Shown here: positions 10,877 to 23,100 of the stretch, piece by piece
Layout of the letters: the number at the start of each line of letters is the position of its first letter
How positions within the stretch are numbered: the stretch's first letter is position 1
From: Setomelanomma holmii
Lineage: Eukaryota; Ascomycota; Dothideomycetes; Pleosporales; Phaeosphaeriaceae
Assembly: GCA_010015745.1 (NCBI GenBank)
Contig: ML978158.1
Span: 434,001-498,000 of the forward strand
Length of the DNA stretch: 64,000 nucleotides
Direction: 5' to 3'
Notes under the pieces: model-generated
The model's database searches: none
What the model saw: only the letters and a program-made list of their open reading frames with translations
What the model was told of the DNA's origin: nothing
Translations under genes and position numbers: made by a program

Positions 10877-12209
10877 ATGTCATCCTCTACCTCGCAGCTA
10901 GGTTTGAGTAACCTACTCAACCCAGAGTCGACCACTGAACAGCAACAACATTCTTCCACACCAACTACCCAAACTTCAATGGCTACCGCTACCGTGAGCC
11001 TCATGGCTCCGCTGCTACAGAACGCCTCTCAGCAAGGCCACGATGAGCCTCGACAGGACCTTCCCCGCCCTTACAAGTGCCCTCTCTGCGACAAGGCCTT
11101 CCACCGTCTCGAGCATCAGACTCGTCACATTCGCACGCACACTGGAGAGAAGCCACACGCCTGCACCTTTCCGGGGTGCACAAAGCGATTCTCTCGATCT
11201 GACGAACTCACTCGGTAAAGTCTGCCCACGTACTACTGCTTTCGTGCTTTTACTAACGTTCCACAGTCACTCGAGAATTCACAACAATCCCAATTCAAGG
11301 CGAGGCAAGGGCCAACATGCCGCTGCCCACCAGGCTGCTGTCGCCGCTGTTCAGGCTGGCCTCATGGAGCCCGGATCTGGCCTCGCACACATGATGCCCC
11401 CACCAACAAAACCGATCTCGCGCAGTGCTCCCAGCTCGAATCTTGGTTCTCCCAACGTCTCGCCTCCCCATTCCTTCTCCAACTACTCGCCTAACATGGG
11501 CAACGACTTCGCGGCGTATCGCCAGGGTGGACACAGCAACAGCACCAGCCCCAACGGACTCTCGAGGCCCATGGATCTGCTTGCAGATGCAGCTTCGCGA
11601 CTCGAGCAGCGCCCTCACCACCAGTCGTCAAGTAGCAGGCACCTCACGAGTGGTTACCATCCATACAATCACCGCTTGCCAGGACTTTCCCAGTATGCGT
11701 ACTCTTCGCAGCCAATGTCAAGATCGCACTCGCATGAGGACGACGACCCGTATGCGCACAGGATGACGAAGAAGTCAAGACCGGGTTCGCCGATGTCAAC
11801 CGCCCCGCCTTCGCCAACATTTTCTCACGATTCCGCTAGCCCCACACCCGACCACACGCCGCTTGCGACCCCTGCGCACTCACCCCGACTTCGACCGCAC
11901 GGCTTCAGTGACCTGCAATTACCTCATTTGCGTCATCTGAGCCTCAATCAGAATTTTGTTCCTGCGCTTGCACCCATGGAGCCTTCGACTGACCGAGAGG
12001 AGCGCTACATTGCGCCGCAGTCGTCCGGGCTACGCATCGGCGACATCATCTCGAGATCTGAGGGCGCACAGCGAAAATTGCCTGTCCCGCAGGTTCCGAA
12101 AGTCGCTGTCCAAGATCTTCTGAACGGACCCAGCAATAGCGGATTCTCGTCTGGAAATTCGTCGTCAACCCCATCATTAGCTGGAGAAGATCTCACGCAT
12201 CGCACTTGA
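10877..12209 (+). CDS. creA: Carbon catabolite repressor, CreA/Cre1-type C2H2 zinc finger protein
   Basis: Two exons (10877-11214 and 11267-12209) around a 52-bp intron with a perfect TACTAAC branch sequence encode 426 residues, the usual length for CreA. Two C2H2 fingers sit at about residues 66-88 (YKCPLCDKAFHRLEHQTRH) and 94-118 (HACTFPGC...RSDELTRHSRIH), followed by a basic NSRRGKG stretch. The middle is Ser/Pro-rich, with an acidic patch (SHEDDDPYA) beside basic KKSRPGS. Near residue 382 is the conserved C-terminal repression-region motif RKLPVPQVPKVAVQDLL. The protein represses genes for alternative carbon sources by binding SYGGRG sites in the nucleus. The intron splits Arg113 inside finger two; an unspliced message would stop immediately after the donor. 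Confidence 0.95.
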
Positions 12210-15200
12210 GCTACTCCTTTCACACAGCATGGGTCGGTGTTCTGAAAGCATTGCTAGGATTTCATCATTTTGTTTAGCGCAGCGATGGTTTGGCCACGAT
12301 TTTAGACACTTAGGGTTCACGAGCAATAATGCCTGGAGCACACGACGATTTTATCCTCACAACTCTACTTCAACTCTCGGGTCCGTTTCACGACTACCAC
12401 TCGACCAATAGATTTCATTCCGCTTCAATACCCCGCGAATCCAAGCGATGAGCCGTCTTGTATAAGTTCCACTCAGTTTTGTTGGCTTTCAGGCCCAGGG
12501 CGTGTAGGGATGTCTGCTTATTGGCAGACACGATTAGGTAGAATACCTCAACTCAGCGCGTAATGCAAATGTTATGCTAATGCTTGCCAATACTCCACAA
12601 GTATTACGAGATGGTTAGGTGATGTGAAATCCTTGCGCGGTTGACGTGATCCTGGGCCCGAGTGATGCAACGAGAATCATTTGTAGCAGGGAACTAGGCA
12701 CACTATCCAGGGCTCTGGGAAAAGCCTATCTCTCCATACGACCACATTCAGCCCTCTTCCCCGCAGATACATGGCGGAGGGCACCGCATACCTTGGAACC
12801 GTGTGGGAGGGACTATCAGGAGAGCATCACAGATCACGACAAATTCTCCGCACTTTGCCCACATTCTGTGACACGCAGCCCACACTGCGGGTTGTCTCAG
12901 CCCGATTGCCGCTACATGCGCAGACATGGCGGTGAGAAGAATGGAAGCATCGCGAATCACTGAGTGTGTCCACGCCAGTCATGTCTCATTCACCCTTCAT
13001 TGTGCGACCACACTAGCAGGGCACTCCACAGCTGGTACTATTATTGTTCCATTCCCTCCCTGGGGGCGCAGGAGGGAGGGACGCGATAAGCTCGAGTGAA
13101 GGAATTCGTACTCCGCACTTCTCCGCATTGTATCAGGGACAAGGTTGCGGGCAAGGTGTCATCACTCGCTAGCGCCAATCACGACAGGGCAGGTGCGCCT
13201 CGCGGTGGTCGAGGTTGCCGAACGCGGAAGGTAGCGACCAGTAGTGACATGCTCTTTCACTCGCATCACAATTTCCGCGTGCGCATCCTGACTGAGGATC
13301 TATCGACTGCCCTTATCACTCTTCGCCGTCGGCATCCGTCGGGCTACGACTCGCACTGCACGTTACGCAGCTTCTTGCGAGTCTGTCAGATTTGGGGGCG
13401 CAGCTGTCTCGGAACACCATCAGCGCCCAAAACCGTTGTCCAGCCAATGTACATCTGCATTTGTACCTTATCTGGCCCGGCTACTCTGGCTGAATGCAAA
13501 GCGCACTTGGATATGCACCCCAGACTGGAGCAAAGTATTCTCCACATTTCCCTATCTCTGCGGCACGACGATCGCCGGCGCTCCCAAGGCCCGGATGTTC
13601 GAATCGGCAGGTATGGCGGGAAGTTTTCCGCCCTCGTCGCGATGCCAAATCTAATACGCGATCTCATGGCGTCCTGAACGTTTGAGCTACTGGAGTGAGT
13701 CGGCCCGGGATGCGGACATACGTCAATGCAAGCCTATCTTGAGGAAAAAGAAACAGTGTCTGCCTAGGCAGGAGATGTCGTCCGATAAATGTCCTGCTTT
13801 TGTTGCGATGAGAAAGGACGAATGGCGTCATCACACGCTGCTAGCATATTCCAGGAAATTGTCAATTCGACCTGCGACCAACTCACAAGTCAGCGATAAC
13901 ACCACCAATGTTCATTCGAAAACGCACATCGTGCTCGCTAGCACGAGATGTCAGCGCACGATAAGCAAATCTCTCTTCTCCACTCTGCCATCAGGTAAGG
14001 AAGAGCTTTCCAACCTATCCGGTGGCATACGCCCACAACAGCCTCCATCTCACTTCCACAGATGGCGCGTAGACACTGGGGCCCTTTGTTGATGTGAACA
14101 ATCTTGACCCAATCCCCGCCCCTGGCTGACTCGACCCCGTCTAGCGACCTTCTAGATCTTTCCCACAAGCGTAACCCGGCCGATCCTGCTCGCATTCCCG
14201 GCTGGACTGTGGGGTCTCCGCACTTCCGCTACGTCTCACACTTGCCCTTCTTGCACCCGCCGCAGCCTGGCTAGGAGAGTGGAGCGGATAAGGCTCGGTC
14301 TGTGCTTCTCCAGAGGATCTGTGGCGGGCAGTCTTGTCGCATCGAGGTCACAAGATATGTTCCGAAGAAATTGCGCGAATGAGGGGGCGAGAAGTTGCAC
14401 GTCGTGAGTCGTGATCCGGAGGATATCCTTCTGGATCCGGTTGCGGTTCCGCACGGGCAGGATCTCGATCACACGTAAACAGCGGCATGTGGAGGCCAGC
14501 TTACCCGCATCAGCATCAGCATCAGCATCGCATGTCAGTGGACCTCTGATGATATTGGATGTACTTTCAAAGGGAGCTGAGAGACCAAGCACGCGAAGAG
14601 GCCCGCTTGCTCCGCTCGCTCGCTGCACCGAGGGGCAGAGGAAGAATTCTGGCTTGGACGCGGCGGCGATGTGGAGTCCAACACCAGCGCGATCCTTTCG
14701 CCCTTGCCCTTGCGTCGCCCCCTCCTGTCAAGCTTATTCCACTCGTTTGTTCACGCTGGCATTCTCCGTTGAAGCACAACGGAAAAATTGCAAATCATAC
14801 CTTCGAAAGTACCTGTTGAGCTGCAACAGCAAGCAGTGTCCAATCTACATCCCGCGACGCGCTGCAGACCATGTACGCTCGCAGGATCTGGCACTACGTT
14901 ATTCATCTACGGAGCCAGGTCGCTGGAATTCGAGCCGGGAAGCGAAGCAGTACCCAGGTTGTGCTTCTCGCGTCGCTGCCTAATCTATTTTGCAGATCAG
15001 GTACTTTCAACAGTCGTATATGAGAAGTGCCCTGTATACGATGGTGAACCGGCGGTCAGAGCTGCGAGAGGGGTCATACGTTGGTTTGATGTTGACATGC
15101 CTCAACAGCTGCAGTAAACAATGCTCCATCTATCCGAGTGCGACGGCCTCAGCTCACGATGCGGATGATAGGACGTTGCTTCACCTCGACGACGTCGCGC

Positions 15201-17207
15201 TCGTAGCGGCCATTCCGCCGGAGCCAAATACCGGCGAAGCATCGCAGGTCTGATCAAGCTACAACTCACGATCTCTCCACCAAGTCTGACTTCATTATGA
15301 CGACGTCTCATGCGCTTTTCACATGTTCTTGACAACGACCACGTATCAATCTTGCGCGCATGCACGTCAACATTGCGATTCACACGCTGGCGTATCAAAT
15401 GCACATGAACATCTGCACTTCAATCAAGGCAGCAACTTCACCACCAGTACAACACCACGTCGCTATCTCCTTATCTTTTTCAGCGCCCTGTTGCGACCGC
15501 ACCAACACGCGCTCAATCTACCACGCGCGTCTTCGCCAATCTGCCAATATGGTCGGGTAAATATCTACGCGCGCACGATTGATGGAGAAGCGAGACGGAC
15601 ACGTTGCTACGCATGCATGTCAGCGGACATCAAACCAACTTTCTGCACAGCTCAAACACTCGCCGAGATCAACTTTTCTCAGTCGTCAGTCGTATTCTCA
15701 GACGCTTTGCCACTACTAGAGCATCTGCATTTGTTGGGAGCGGAGACGTGCTTGTACCTGCATAGCGTCAGTCGGAGGTTATGCTGCGCTCACACCAGGC
15801 TCCACGCTCAACCTCCGATGCAAGCACGGTGGCATGTCGCTGGCATGTGAAACCCATCCGAGCTGAATGAACTCTCGCGACCCCCACGCCAGCGTACTTT
15901 TGCCCCGGATGGTGTTCTCGAAGTAGCGCTGCGTCTCCCAACGGATTTCCTGACTGGACATTTGCCGGTCCGCGGTACCGCGACTGGTACCTCGGGCTAA
16001 GTACCTCGCCGCTGGGTTTATGCGGATGAAGACCACCGCGCATGTACCGGGGACATGCCCCCATGCGCATACCCTGAGGTAAACACGTTTCGGATTCGAC
16101 GCTCTTCATTCATCCGCAGCCTCCAGTGTGGCGCAGACGCTGCTGATATCGGCCTTGCACTTGTGCCGAATGGTCCTTTGACTCGTTGAGTGTGAGAGCT
16201 GTCGGAAAATCAAAGTGCGGCTCTGCGCTTGAGATCTTCCGGTGGTTTGAGGTGCTGAGTCGTGATGTGGAGTAGCTCGGAACATCTTGGTACGTACCGT
16301 TTCCTATCTCTTCGACGCGACCACAGAGACATGACTACAGATCACGTGGCTGGTTCTAAGGGTCGACATTGCCCCATGGGTCAGGCCGACTGCCGATGGG
16401 AACCGACGGACCCGAGGATGTCGACTATCACACCATACCGGACGCTTTTTGATGTCAATGGTGTTGCGTCCCACTGGCAAACGCCATGGTACCCGCAAGC
16501 CCGCGGTGTATCGACGCATTACCCGCGGCTCCTTGACAATAGCGAACAAGCCCGGCACTGTTGCGCTTGTGATACCGGCTCTGCACATTGATCAATCAGG
16601 GCACAACACGTCTTGCGAAGCACTAGCATTCCCGACATCAGTCCTTCGATGATGAGACAAACATATGACGATCTGGTCCCACGCTGACTATCTGTGTTCG
16701 AGGCTCTTCGAATATTCATAGCGCTGTCGTTGCATGCTAACGTCGCTGGACAACACAGCCCAATATTACTCTATGACCGGTTTGTTGACGAACCGCATGG
16801 GCAATTACTGGGAGTTGTCTCTACACAACGAGTATATGCATGTCTCTTACTGTGTGCATTTGCATTAGGGTAAGCATGACTTCGACAAGCTCACAAGTCT
16901 CCTATGTCGCGTGATGCTAACGTAAGTCTTATCGCTATGTTCGTATGCAGCATAAATCCAAACTGCTCGAGAATGATACCTTTTCGCGAACAGCCACAAT
17001 CACTTTTGCAAGGTGACAAATTCCATTATTACACGCGGGGTATCAATGCTTTCTTTAGTCTCTTCCATCCTCTCAGCCTTTTCTGACATCGTCACGCACG
17101 GCTTGCTTCCTCTCTCGTCCATATCTCAGATATCAGTCGTATGCCTCTGCCATGATTTGGGTGTCCTCCTTATATTGAAGCATCGCTTGCTTCCTCTCTC
17201 ATACAAA
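12210..17207. other. Gene-poor stretch, 5.0 kb
   Basis: The start will contain the CreA 3' untranslated region. Beyond it only short or unconvincing frames are seen on both strands, the longest being 13096-13677 (193 codons, no protein character). A short (CATCAG)n repeat lies near 14510. Nothing else was recognised. Confidence 0.45.
14508..14533. repeat. Short microsatellite, CATCAG unit
   Basis: About four copies of a CATCAG-type hexamer occur in tandem, the last one imperfect. It lies outside any supported gene. Confidence 0.7.
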
Positions 17208-17649
17208 TTACTGGGGTCCTAATTGCAAGCCTCTTCCATAAAGTCCAGCGCAGCTATTCCATATCTCGTCAGCAAACTTGTCCATTTCCGCAGCACATCT
17301 GCTCAACCTACCGAGATTATCCGCTGCACCACACGTATCCGCCGTACACGCAGCGACGTCATCGAAGAAAGCTCCACACAGACATTTATCGGATTTGTTC
17401 GGATCGCAGCCTGCGGTTGCTGCGGCTTCGTTCCAGCAGTCCATCTGCGATGTCATTAGCCGGAATCCTCTGAAGCGTGGTAGGCGTATGAGGACGTACT
17501 GGACATTGCCCTATCCCAGCGACGCTTGATCCTGTGCTGTCGCGCCGGAATAGTGGTGTGATGGGTGGTGTGCGTCCCACGACTGGCGAAGCGAGCGCGA
17601 CTCCCACGGCGCTGAACAGCACTGCGACGAGCGGAAGTGACGTCTTCAT
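17208..17649 (-). CDS. Small secreted CFEM-domain protein
   Basis: Two exons (17649-17500 and 17444-17208) with a 55-bp intron give 128 residues. A signal peptide (MKTSLPLVAVLFSAVGVALA) is followed by a short Arg-ending propeptide-like segment (TPLFRRD). The mature part has the eight-cysteine CFEM pattern: C-x3-C, then Cys, C-L-C, Cys, Cys and Cys, plus one extra cysteine (NSC) near the end. CFEM proteins act in haem or iron capture, surface adhesion, or as plant-pathogen effectors. Here the Asp before the C-x-C pair is two residues away (SDKCLC) rather than the usual three, so haem binding is uncertain. No GPI-type hydrophobic tail is present, so it is probably freely secreted. Confidence 0.85.
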
Positions 17650-18694
17650 CTTGCAATCGTTAGCTGTATGCGGTGAAGGTAGCGAATGACGAAGCTGTGC
17701 TGCGATGCTCCTGCAAGCTTTGATGAATAACGACAATTGGATTGAAGCTACAGCACTCCAACATACAGTTGCGCATATAATGCGAGTGGACGTCTTATAA
17801 ACGAGCAAGGCACCTCGAAGCGGCTGCGCGCGTATTATCACAGATGCTATTGCTCATGCGTGTCGTGTTTCGAGTGTTCATGCGTCGCCGCACCATCGGT
17901 TACGGATGGTGTTGAAACGCGCCACCGACTGGGGTTATCCTCCACCCATCCACGACGAAGTCCAACCACGACCGAGTATTCGCGATAATAGACATTCTAG
18001 AAGACTTCAACCTACGGGTGGTGTGGAGGTGGCGCGATTGATCTTCAGGCTCGAATTCCTGCTCTCGCCACAGGGTTCAGAGTGCAGAAAAACAAGAAGA
18101 ACAGCGCATGCCACATTCATCCCAGGCGAGTACACGCAACCAGCTTGCGTCAAGCACTGATAGCTCCGATACGATACGTCCAAGATCTTGGTTGCCCTGG
18201 AGCTGTTTCGCGCATGAGTGCACTGTCTCGTTACTTGCCGGTAGCCGTGTGGTTTCATGGACCGCTTCGGGTACCTGAGTGTCGTGTCTGAGGCTGGCGC
18301 TTCATGATGGGGTAGTGTTGCCTCAGTATGCAGCCAAGTTTGAAGAGAGGTAGGCGTGGTGTAGAGTGGTGGGGCTTGACTGTGGGTGTCGGTGTGGTTG
18401 GGAAGGATTGTTTCGCATCATTGTGGCGAGATCCGTGGTGGGATGGTGTTCTTCATGCGTACAAAGAGGTAGTATGAGGGCTGGGAAGAGAAGTTCGAGT
18501 GGTTTGGACGGTGTTGGGCTTGAGAGGTGAGAGGTGCGATGGACCTGGTAGGAGAAGCGACTCGTTGTCTTCAGGTGTAACAGAGAATCTGCACTTCAAG
18601 TCGATGTCTGAATATATCTCAACCATAACCACCTATACCACAAATCATTCATTTCTCTCCATGCGATCCTTCCAAAGCTACTTCCTAATGTCCC
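17650..18694. other. Intergenic stretch upstream of the CFEM gene
   Basis: This holds the CFEM promoter and the 3' flank of the bZIP gene. Short frames such as 17906-18160 lack protein character. Confidence 0.5.
17794..17801 (-). promoter_or_regulatory. Candidate TATA element of the CFEM gene
   Basis: On the minus strand the sequence reads TTTATAAG, about 145 bp upstream of the CFEM start codon. A second AT-rich element (ATTATATG) lies about 20 bp closer. Either could be the core promoter; this is inferred from position only. Confidence 0.3.
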
Positions 18695-19549
18695 TCAATA
18701 CATCAACCACCCCCACTTGACCGCCCACTCCTTCTCCATCTTCCACGCCGTCGGATCCCACGCAGCCTCCATCCCCTTGCCCCTACCCGCCGTCTCAATT
18801 CTCCAACTCGGCATGGTAAATAAATCCTTCAGCAACTCTTCCTCATCGATCGCGCCAATCAGCCGAATCAAACTGTCCCGCATGCGCGGAAATGGCAACC
18901 GATCAAACCACCGCGGATGCACGACTTGCAACTGCGTTTCCGTAGGATGCAAGGCGGGCGGATGGTTTAGTGACGGCTGCGGAGACCGAGATGAGAAGCA
19001 GATACTGCAGGTTAGGCCGAGGATGGAGCCGTTCAGGTACAGCGCGGAAAAGACGTTGAGGGGTGGGGAAGGTTGAGATTGGGGGGAGAGGAGGAGGGGA
19101 GAGAGGTAGGAGGCGGTCGATGGAGAGAATGTGGAGAGGGTGGTCAAAGATGAGTCGACGGCAAGTGGGTCGTTGGAGAGTGCGGGATCGATTGGGTCGA
19201 GGGGATGGAAGTGGTCCAGTAAGAGAGCGGACATTGTTTCCTCGTCTGATCTTTGGAGGTTGGTCTGATCTTGGTCTGTGGGTAGGACATCCGAATCTCG
19301 TGACGAGTTGCAGTTGCATTGTTCTGATGGATGCGTCGAAGAATCATGGTTTGTCTTGTCGATGGAGCGCAGCTTTGCTTCACGCAGTCGTTTTCCTTGA
19401 ACAGATGAGCTTCATCGCATACAAAACGTTCTATCGCATGAGGACCTACGTCTTGCTCTTTGTGCTAGTCGATCTTGAATCTGCTTTCTCTTCTTCGCAT
19501 CCGTGACGTGCTGCCAACCATCGTCCTTGGGATCTGTTCTGCGCACCAT
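18695..19549 (-). CDS. bZIP transcription factor with DUF3425-like C-terminal domain
   Basis: Exon one (19549-19450, 33 codons plus one base) and exon two (19395-18695) join across a 54-bp intron to give 266 residues. The start has A at -3. Exon one encodes the first half of the basic region (DAKKRKQIQDRLAQRARR); exon two completes it with KRLREAKLRSID. The middle is Ser/Pro/Leu-rich. The C-terminal third has the DUF3425 pattern: THPTETQ-like HPTETQLQVVHPRWFD, LPFPRMRD, IDEEELLKDLF and a Trp-rich end. Such proteins are fungal nuclear regulators, often of stress or secondary metabolism. The invariant Asn of the basic region is Asp26 here. A leucine heptad repeat after the basic region is poor, as is common in this subfamily. 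Confidence 0.85.
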
Positions 19550-20183
19550 TTTATGTTTTCTCTGACTCTCGCTAGCGCTCTAAATGCAAATCTGAATGCA
19601 ATCTCAATGTCAGAAATGGCATCTTTGCTTTCATGAAGTGTTGTGGTCGCTGCTTACAAATGCGCGTAAGCTAAGGTTGGTTTAGGCGTGCTGCCTTTTG
19701 TGGAGAAGGATGCATTTTCCGTGACGGACATATGCATGACTATGCGATATCCAATTTCGTCCGGGCATTACAAAATTCCCATATCATATGTTTGGAGTGG
19801 TACTTCGATGGGGAAGATATCTGGCTCTATTGCGATTGCACGGGTGTTGCTGAGTCATGCGCTCCACCAGAAACGCTTGCGACACACTCCTTCCCGGTCC
19901 CTTCCCATCTCCTTTTACTTCACGCAACTTTACGTTCATTGCAATGGTACACCCCTTAGCTGCATAGATTACCTCATTTCTTGAAATGGTGACTACATGA
20001 GTCAATCAGATTGAAAGATCGCACGACTTCGGGAAAGCATGTTCGTGAGGCTGAGATCTATCCCCCATCTCTGCTGCAGGCGGCAGCAGCCGAGGAGCTG
20101 AACACAGCCTTGGGCGTCGCGGGGGGTCTGCAATCTCACATCGCTTTTCGCATCTTTAGCGATGCATCGCGTACCATTACGGC
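19550..20183. other. Divergent promoter region, bZIP gene and Helo-like/Rho fusion gene
   Basis: The two genes are transcribed away from each other, so this stretch of about 630 bp should hold both promoters. No element was recognised with confidence. Confidence 0.45.
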
Positions 20184-23100
20184 ATGACTGATCCGTTGTC
20201 AGTAACCGCTAGCGTACTCACCCTCCTTACAGTCTCTGTGCAGGTGTTGGTCCTCCTAAAGCAGTTTCGCGATGAGGTCGAAGTTGTGGATGCAACTCTC
20301 ACCGGTCTGCTCGGCGACGTAGCAGGCTTCCAACAGGTCCTCGAGTCTATGCGAGACACCTTCGACCAAGATGATATCAAGGGCAACATACAAGTAACGG
20401 GTCACGCTGGAAACCATTGGAAGAATCTTTCTAGATCTCTGCATGACGGCACGAGGACTTTGCAGCAATTGACAGCCTTGTTGGAAGGCATCAACAAGAC
20501 AACATCATTTCTGGATGGCCCGAGGAAGCAGCTTAGATTCAAGAGTGCAATCGATCAAATTGCGACCTATCGCGAACAGATCCAATCATATCGCGCCGCA
20601 TTGCAACTGTCTTTGAGTACGATCATTTTGTAAGTCACTTTCACCATGTTCTGCTTCCATTTTCCACCTTCAATTGAGTAAGCCTACGATAACCAATACT
20701 CTTATACCTGATCTGACACCAACGCGAAGTGGGTAGAGGGTACGGCAACGATAGCTATTGTGACTAATATGTCACAGATGGAATCAGGTCACATTCCAAA
20801 GGGCTACAGACGAGATACCTGATAAGATCATACCCACGCTCGACAAGCTCTATGATGAGTTCCGCATTCTTGGCGCATCTCTTAATGCTAAGATCGAAAG
20901 CCTTCAGACATCGATCGAGCTACAGAACGATGAGAGCACCGAAGAGCTGACCTCAATGAGCAATTTGAGAGAATGTGTCCGCTCAGCCGCTGATGTAGTC
21001 TCGACAGCCTCATCAACCCTGACAGTGGACATGGTCGAGAGGACGTCCGTCCGACATGGCTCTGACTTTGGGGATGTTTTCCTCAAAGACACCAATGAAA
21101 CCATGCTGCGGTGGATGTCGTCCAATACCGTGTATGAGTTTGAGGATATGGTACCGCTACCCGATCCTCCAGAGGCCAGCACCGGCGATGCCAATACGGA
21201 GTATCAGTCTGACAGTGACTCTGACATCGAGACGGAGATGATCAAGGCTTTGTTCAATAGCGCGAAGAAATTGAAAGCCGAGGGTGATTTGCAAGGAGCC
21301 GAGCGCAAATTTCGCAATTGCCTGACACGCCTATCTACAACGTCCAGCACCGCATCGCTCACCTCACTCAAGAGCGCTGCGGCTAGTGGCATATCACGTC
21401 GGGAAATCCTCGATCTACTTTTGGATACGTATTGTATTTTGAAATCTTGGAGCAAAGCAAAAGCAGTGATGATGGAGAACCTTTCCATCATAGAACGACA
21501 AGTTGGCAAAAAGGACGAGCTCTATTTGTGGGACACTATGAGACTTGCCGAGCTTATGTTAAAGAACAATGAGTATGTTGAGGCACATCTGCAAGCACGT
21601 CGCTCCCTGCGTGGCTTTAAGAGGCTCGGTCAAGCCGGCTATGGAGGCTACGAGCAATGTTTGGTATTCTTGATCAAGTTGTGTGCTGATGAAGGCAAAG
21701 TGGACGAAGAGGAGGCGTACGCAGCACTGCTAGGCAGTTACCAAGCGATGTCCGGGCTCAAAAATGCTTCTGAATCAACAAAAGAAAGGCAAACAACGAA
21801 AATAGCTTCACAACCAGAAGATCCCTTGGAGACTACGAGAGCACCAGCACCACAACTACCGCCACGAAATGATGAAGCTATTAACTTTGGCAAGAGGCGC
21901 CTAGGAAAGCGACATGAAACCCAGGATGAACAAACAGAGAGCAAAGACACCACTGAGAGATCTATGCGCACCGAACCGACAACAATTTCAAGTGTTGGGA
22001 TCACGGCTCCGAATGTTGTTTCCCCATTTGACGTCAACGCCCCAGGCTCTAGCGCAGGTGTGAGTGTGCACAATCAGACTTCGAATGCCCAAGGTAATTC
22101 CTTAGCCGTAGCTACATCGACCAGGCGTGTCGCAAGCAGCGCGTTTTCGCCATTGTTCTGGAATGATTACTTTAGGCTACACCTTCAGGAGCACACGCGT
22201 GCTTTAGAGTTTCTGAACAGGCTCTACGTTTCCGGCCCAGTCCATAATGGGCTGCAAGCTTCGCGCTTTGGCTTACTGACCACTTATTGCGAGAGGTTGT
22301 ATGGCACATACCCTCGCTTATTGACTACGCGCACGGGGAAGAAATGGATCTGTCTGATCACGCTTGCAACCAACAAAAAGTGCTGGGGCTCGGCGTGTGG
22401 TTCAGAGATGCTAGCTCGGGAAGCTGCTGTTGACGAAGCTTGCAAGGCATACATTCCACCATCAACTGAAGAGCGGATACTGAAGGGAAAGAAACTGCGA
22501 GACCCAAGCTCTGACAAAGAAGCCGTTCCCGTCATTGAAGTTTCGAACGCGTTGAGCAAAAATGCTTCTGTCCAGCGGAGGGATAATGCACGCTCGGGTC
22601 TGGCAAATTACCCGGGAACCGTACCAAGGGTCACAGTAACGACAGACGCATATCTCTCGGATGTGCCACACTCGTCTGATGTACCCTTGCGACGCAGTGC
22701 GTCCGACTCGCAGCTCATCCGTGACAGTCTTTCTAGCAATGCTCAATCTGGCAAAACTGTCGGGAGTCTAGCACTAGATACACCAGAGCCCATCAAGAAT
22801 CATCGACGGACCATCTCACTCACGAATGAACAGCTTGCTCCACCTCATCCAAACTCGGTACGGGTATTGGACAAGGATCAAGTCATGGCTCAAAACTTAC
22901 ATGTCAAAGCGGTGAACGACTACTCGTCGCCCCACGAGGCCGACCTCAACTTCAAGCTCGACCAGGTCATCACTGTGACCAAGGAGAAGGACGACGACTG
23001 GTATGTCGGGGAATATGTGGACGACAGAGGAACGAAGCACGACGGTCTGTTCCCCAAGAATTTCGTGGAGAAGTACGAGCCTGCACCTCCGCCTCGGCGT

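Noticed and set aside
13096..13677. 193-codon open frame, plus strand
   Set aside because: No recognisable fold or motif, and overlapping frames on both strands. The length is possible by chance in 5 kb of GC-balanced DNA.
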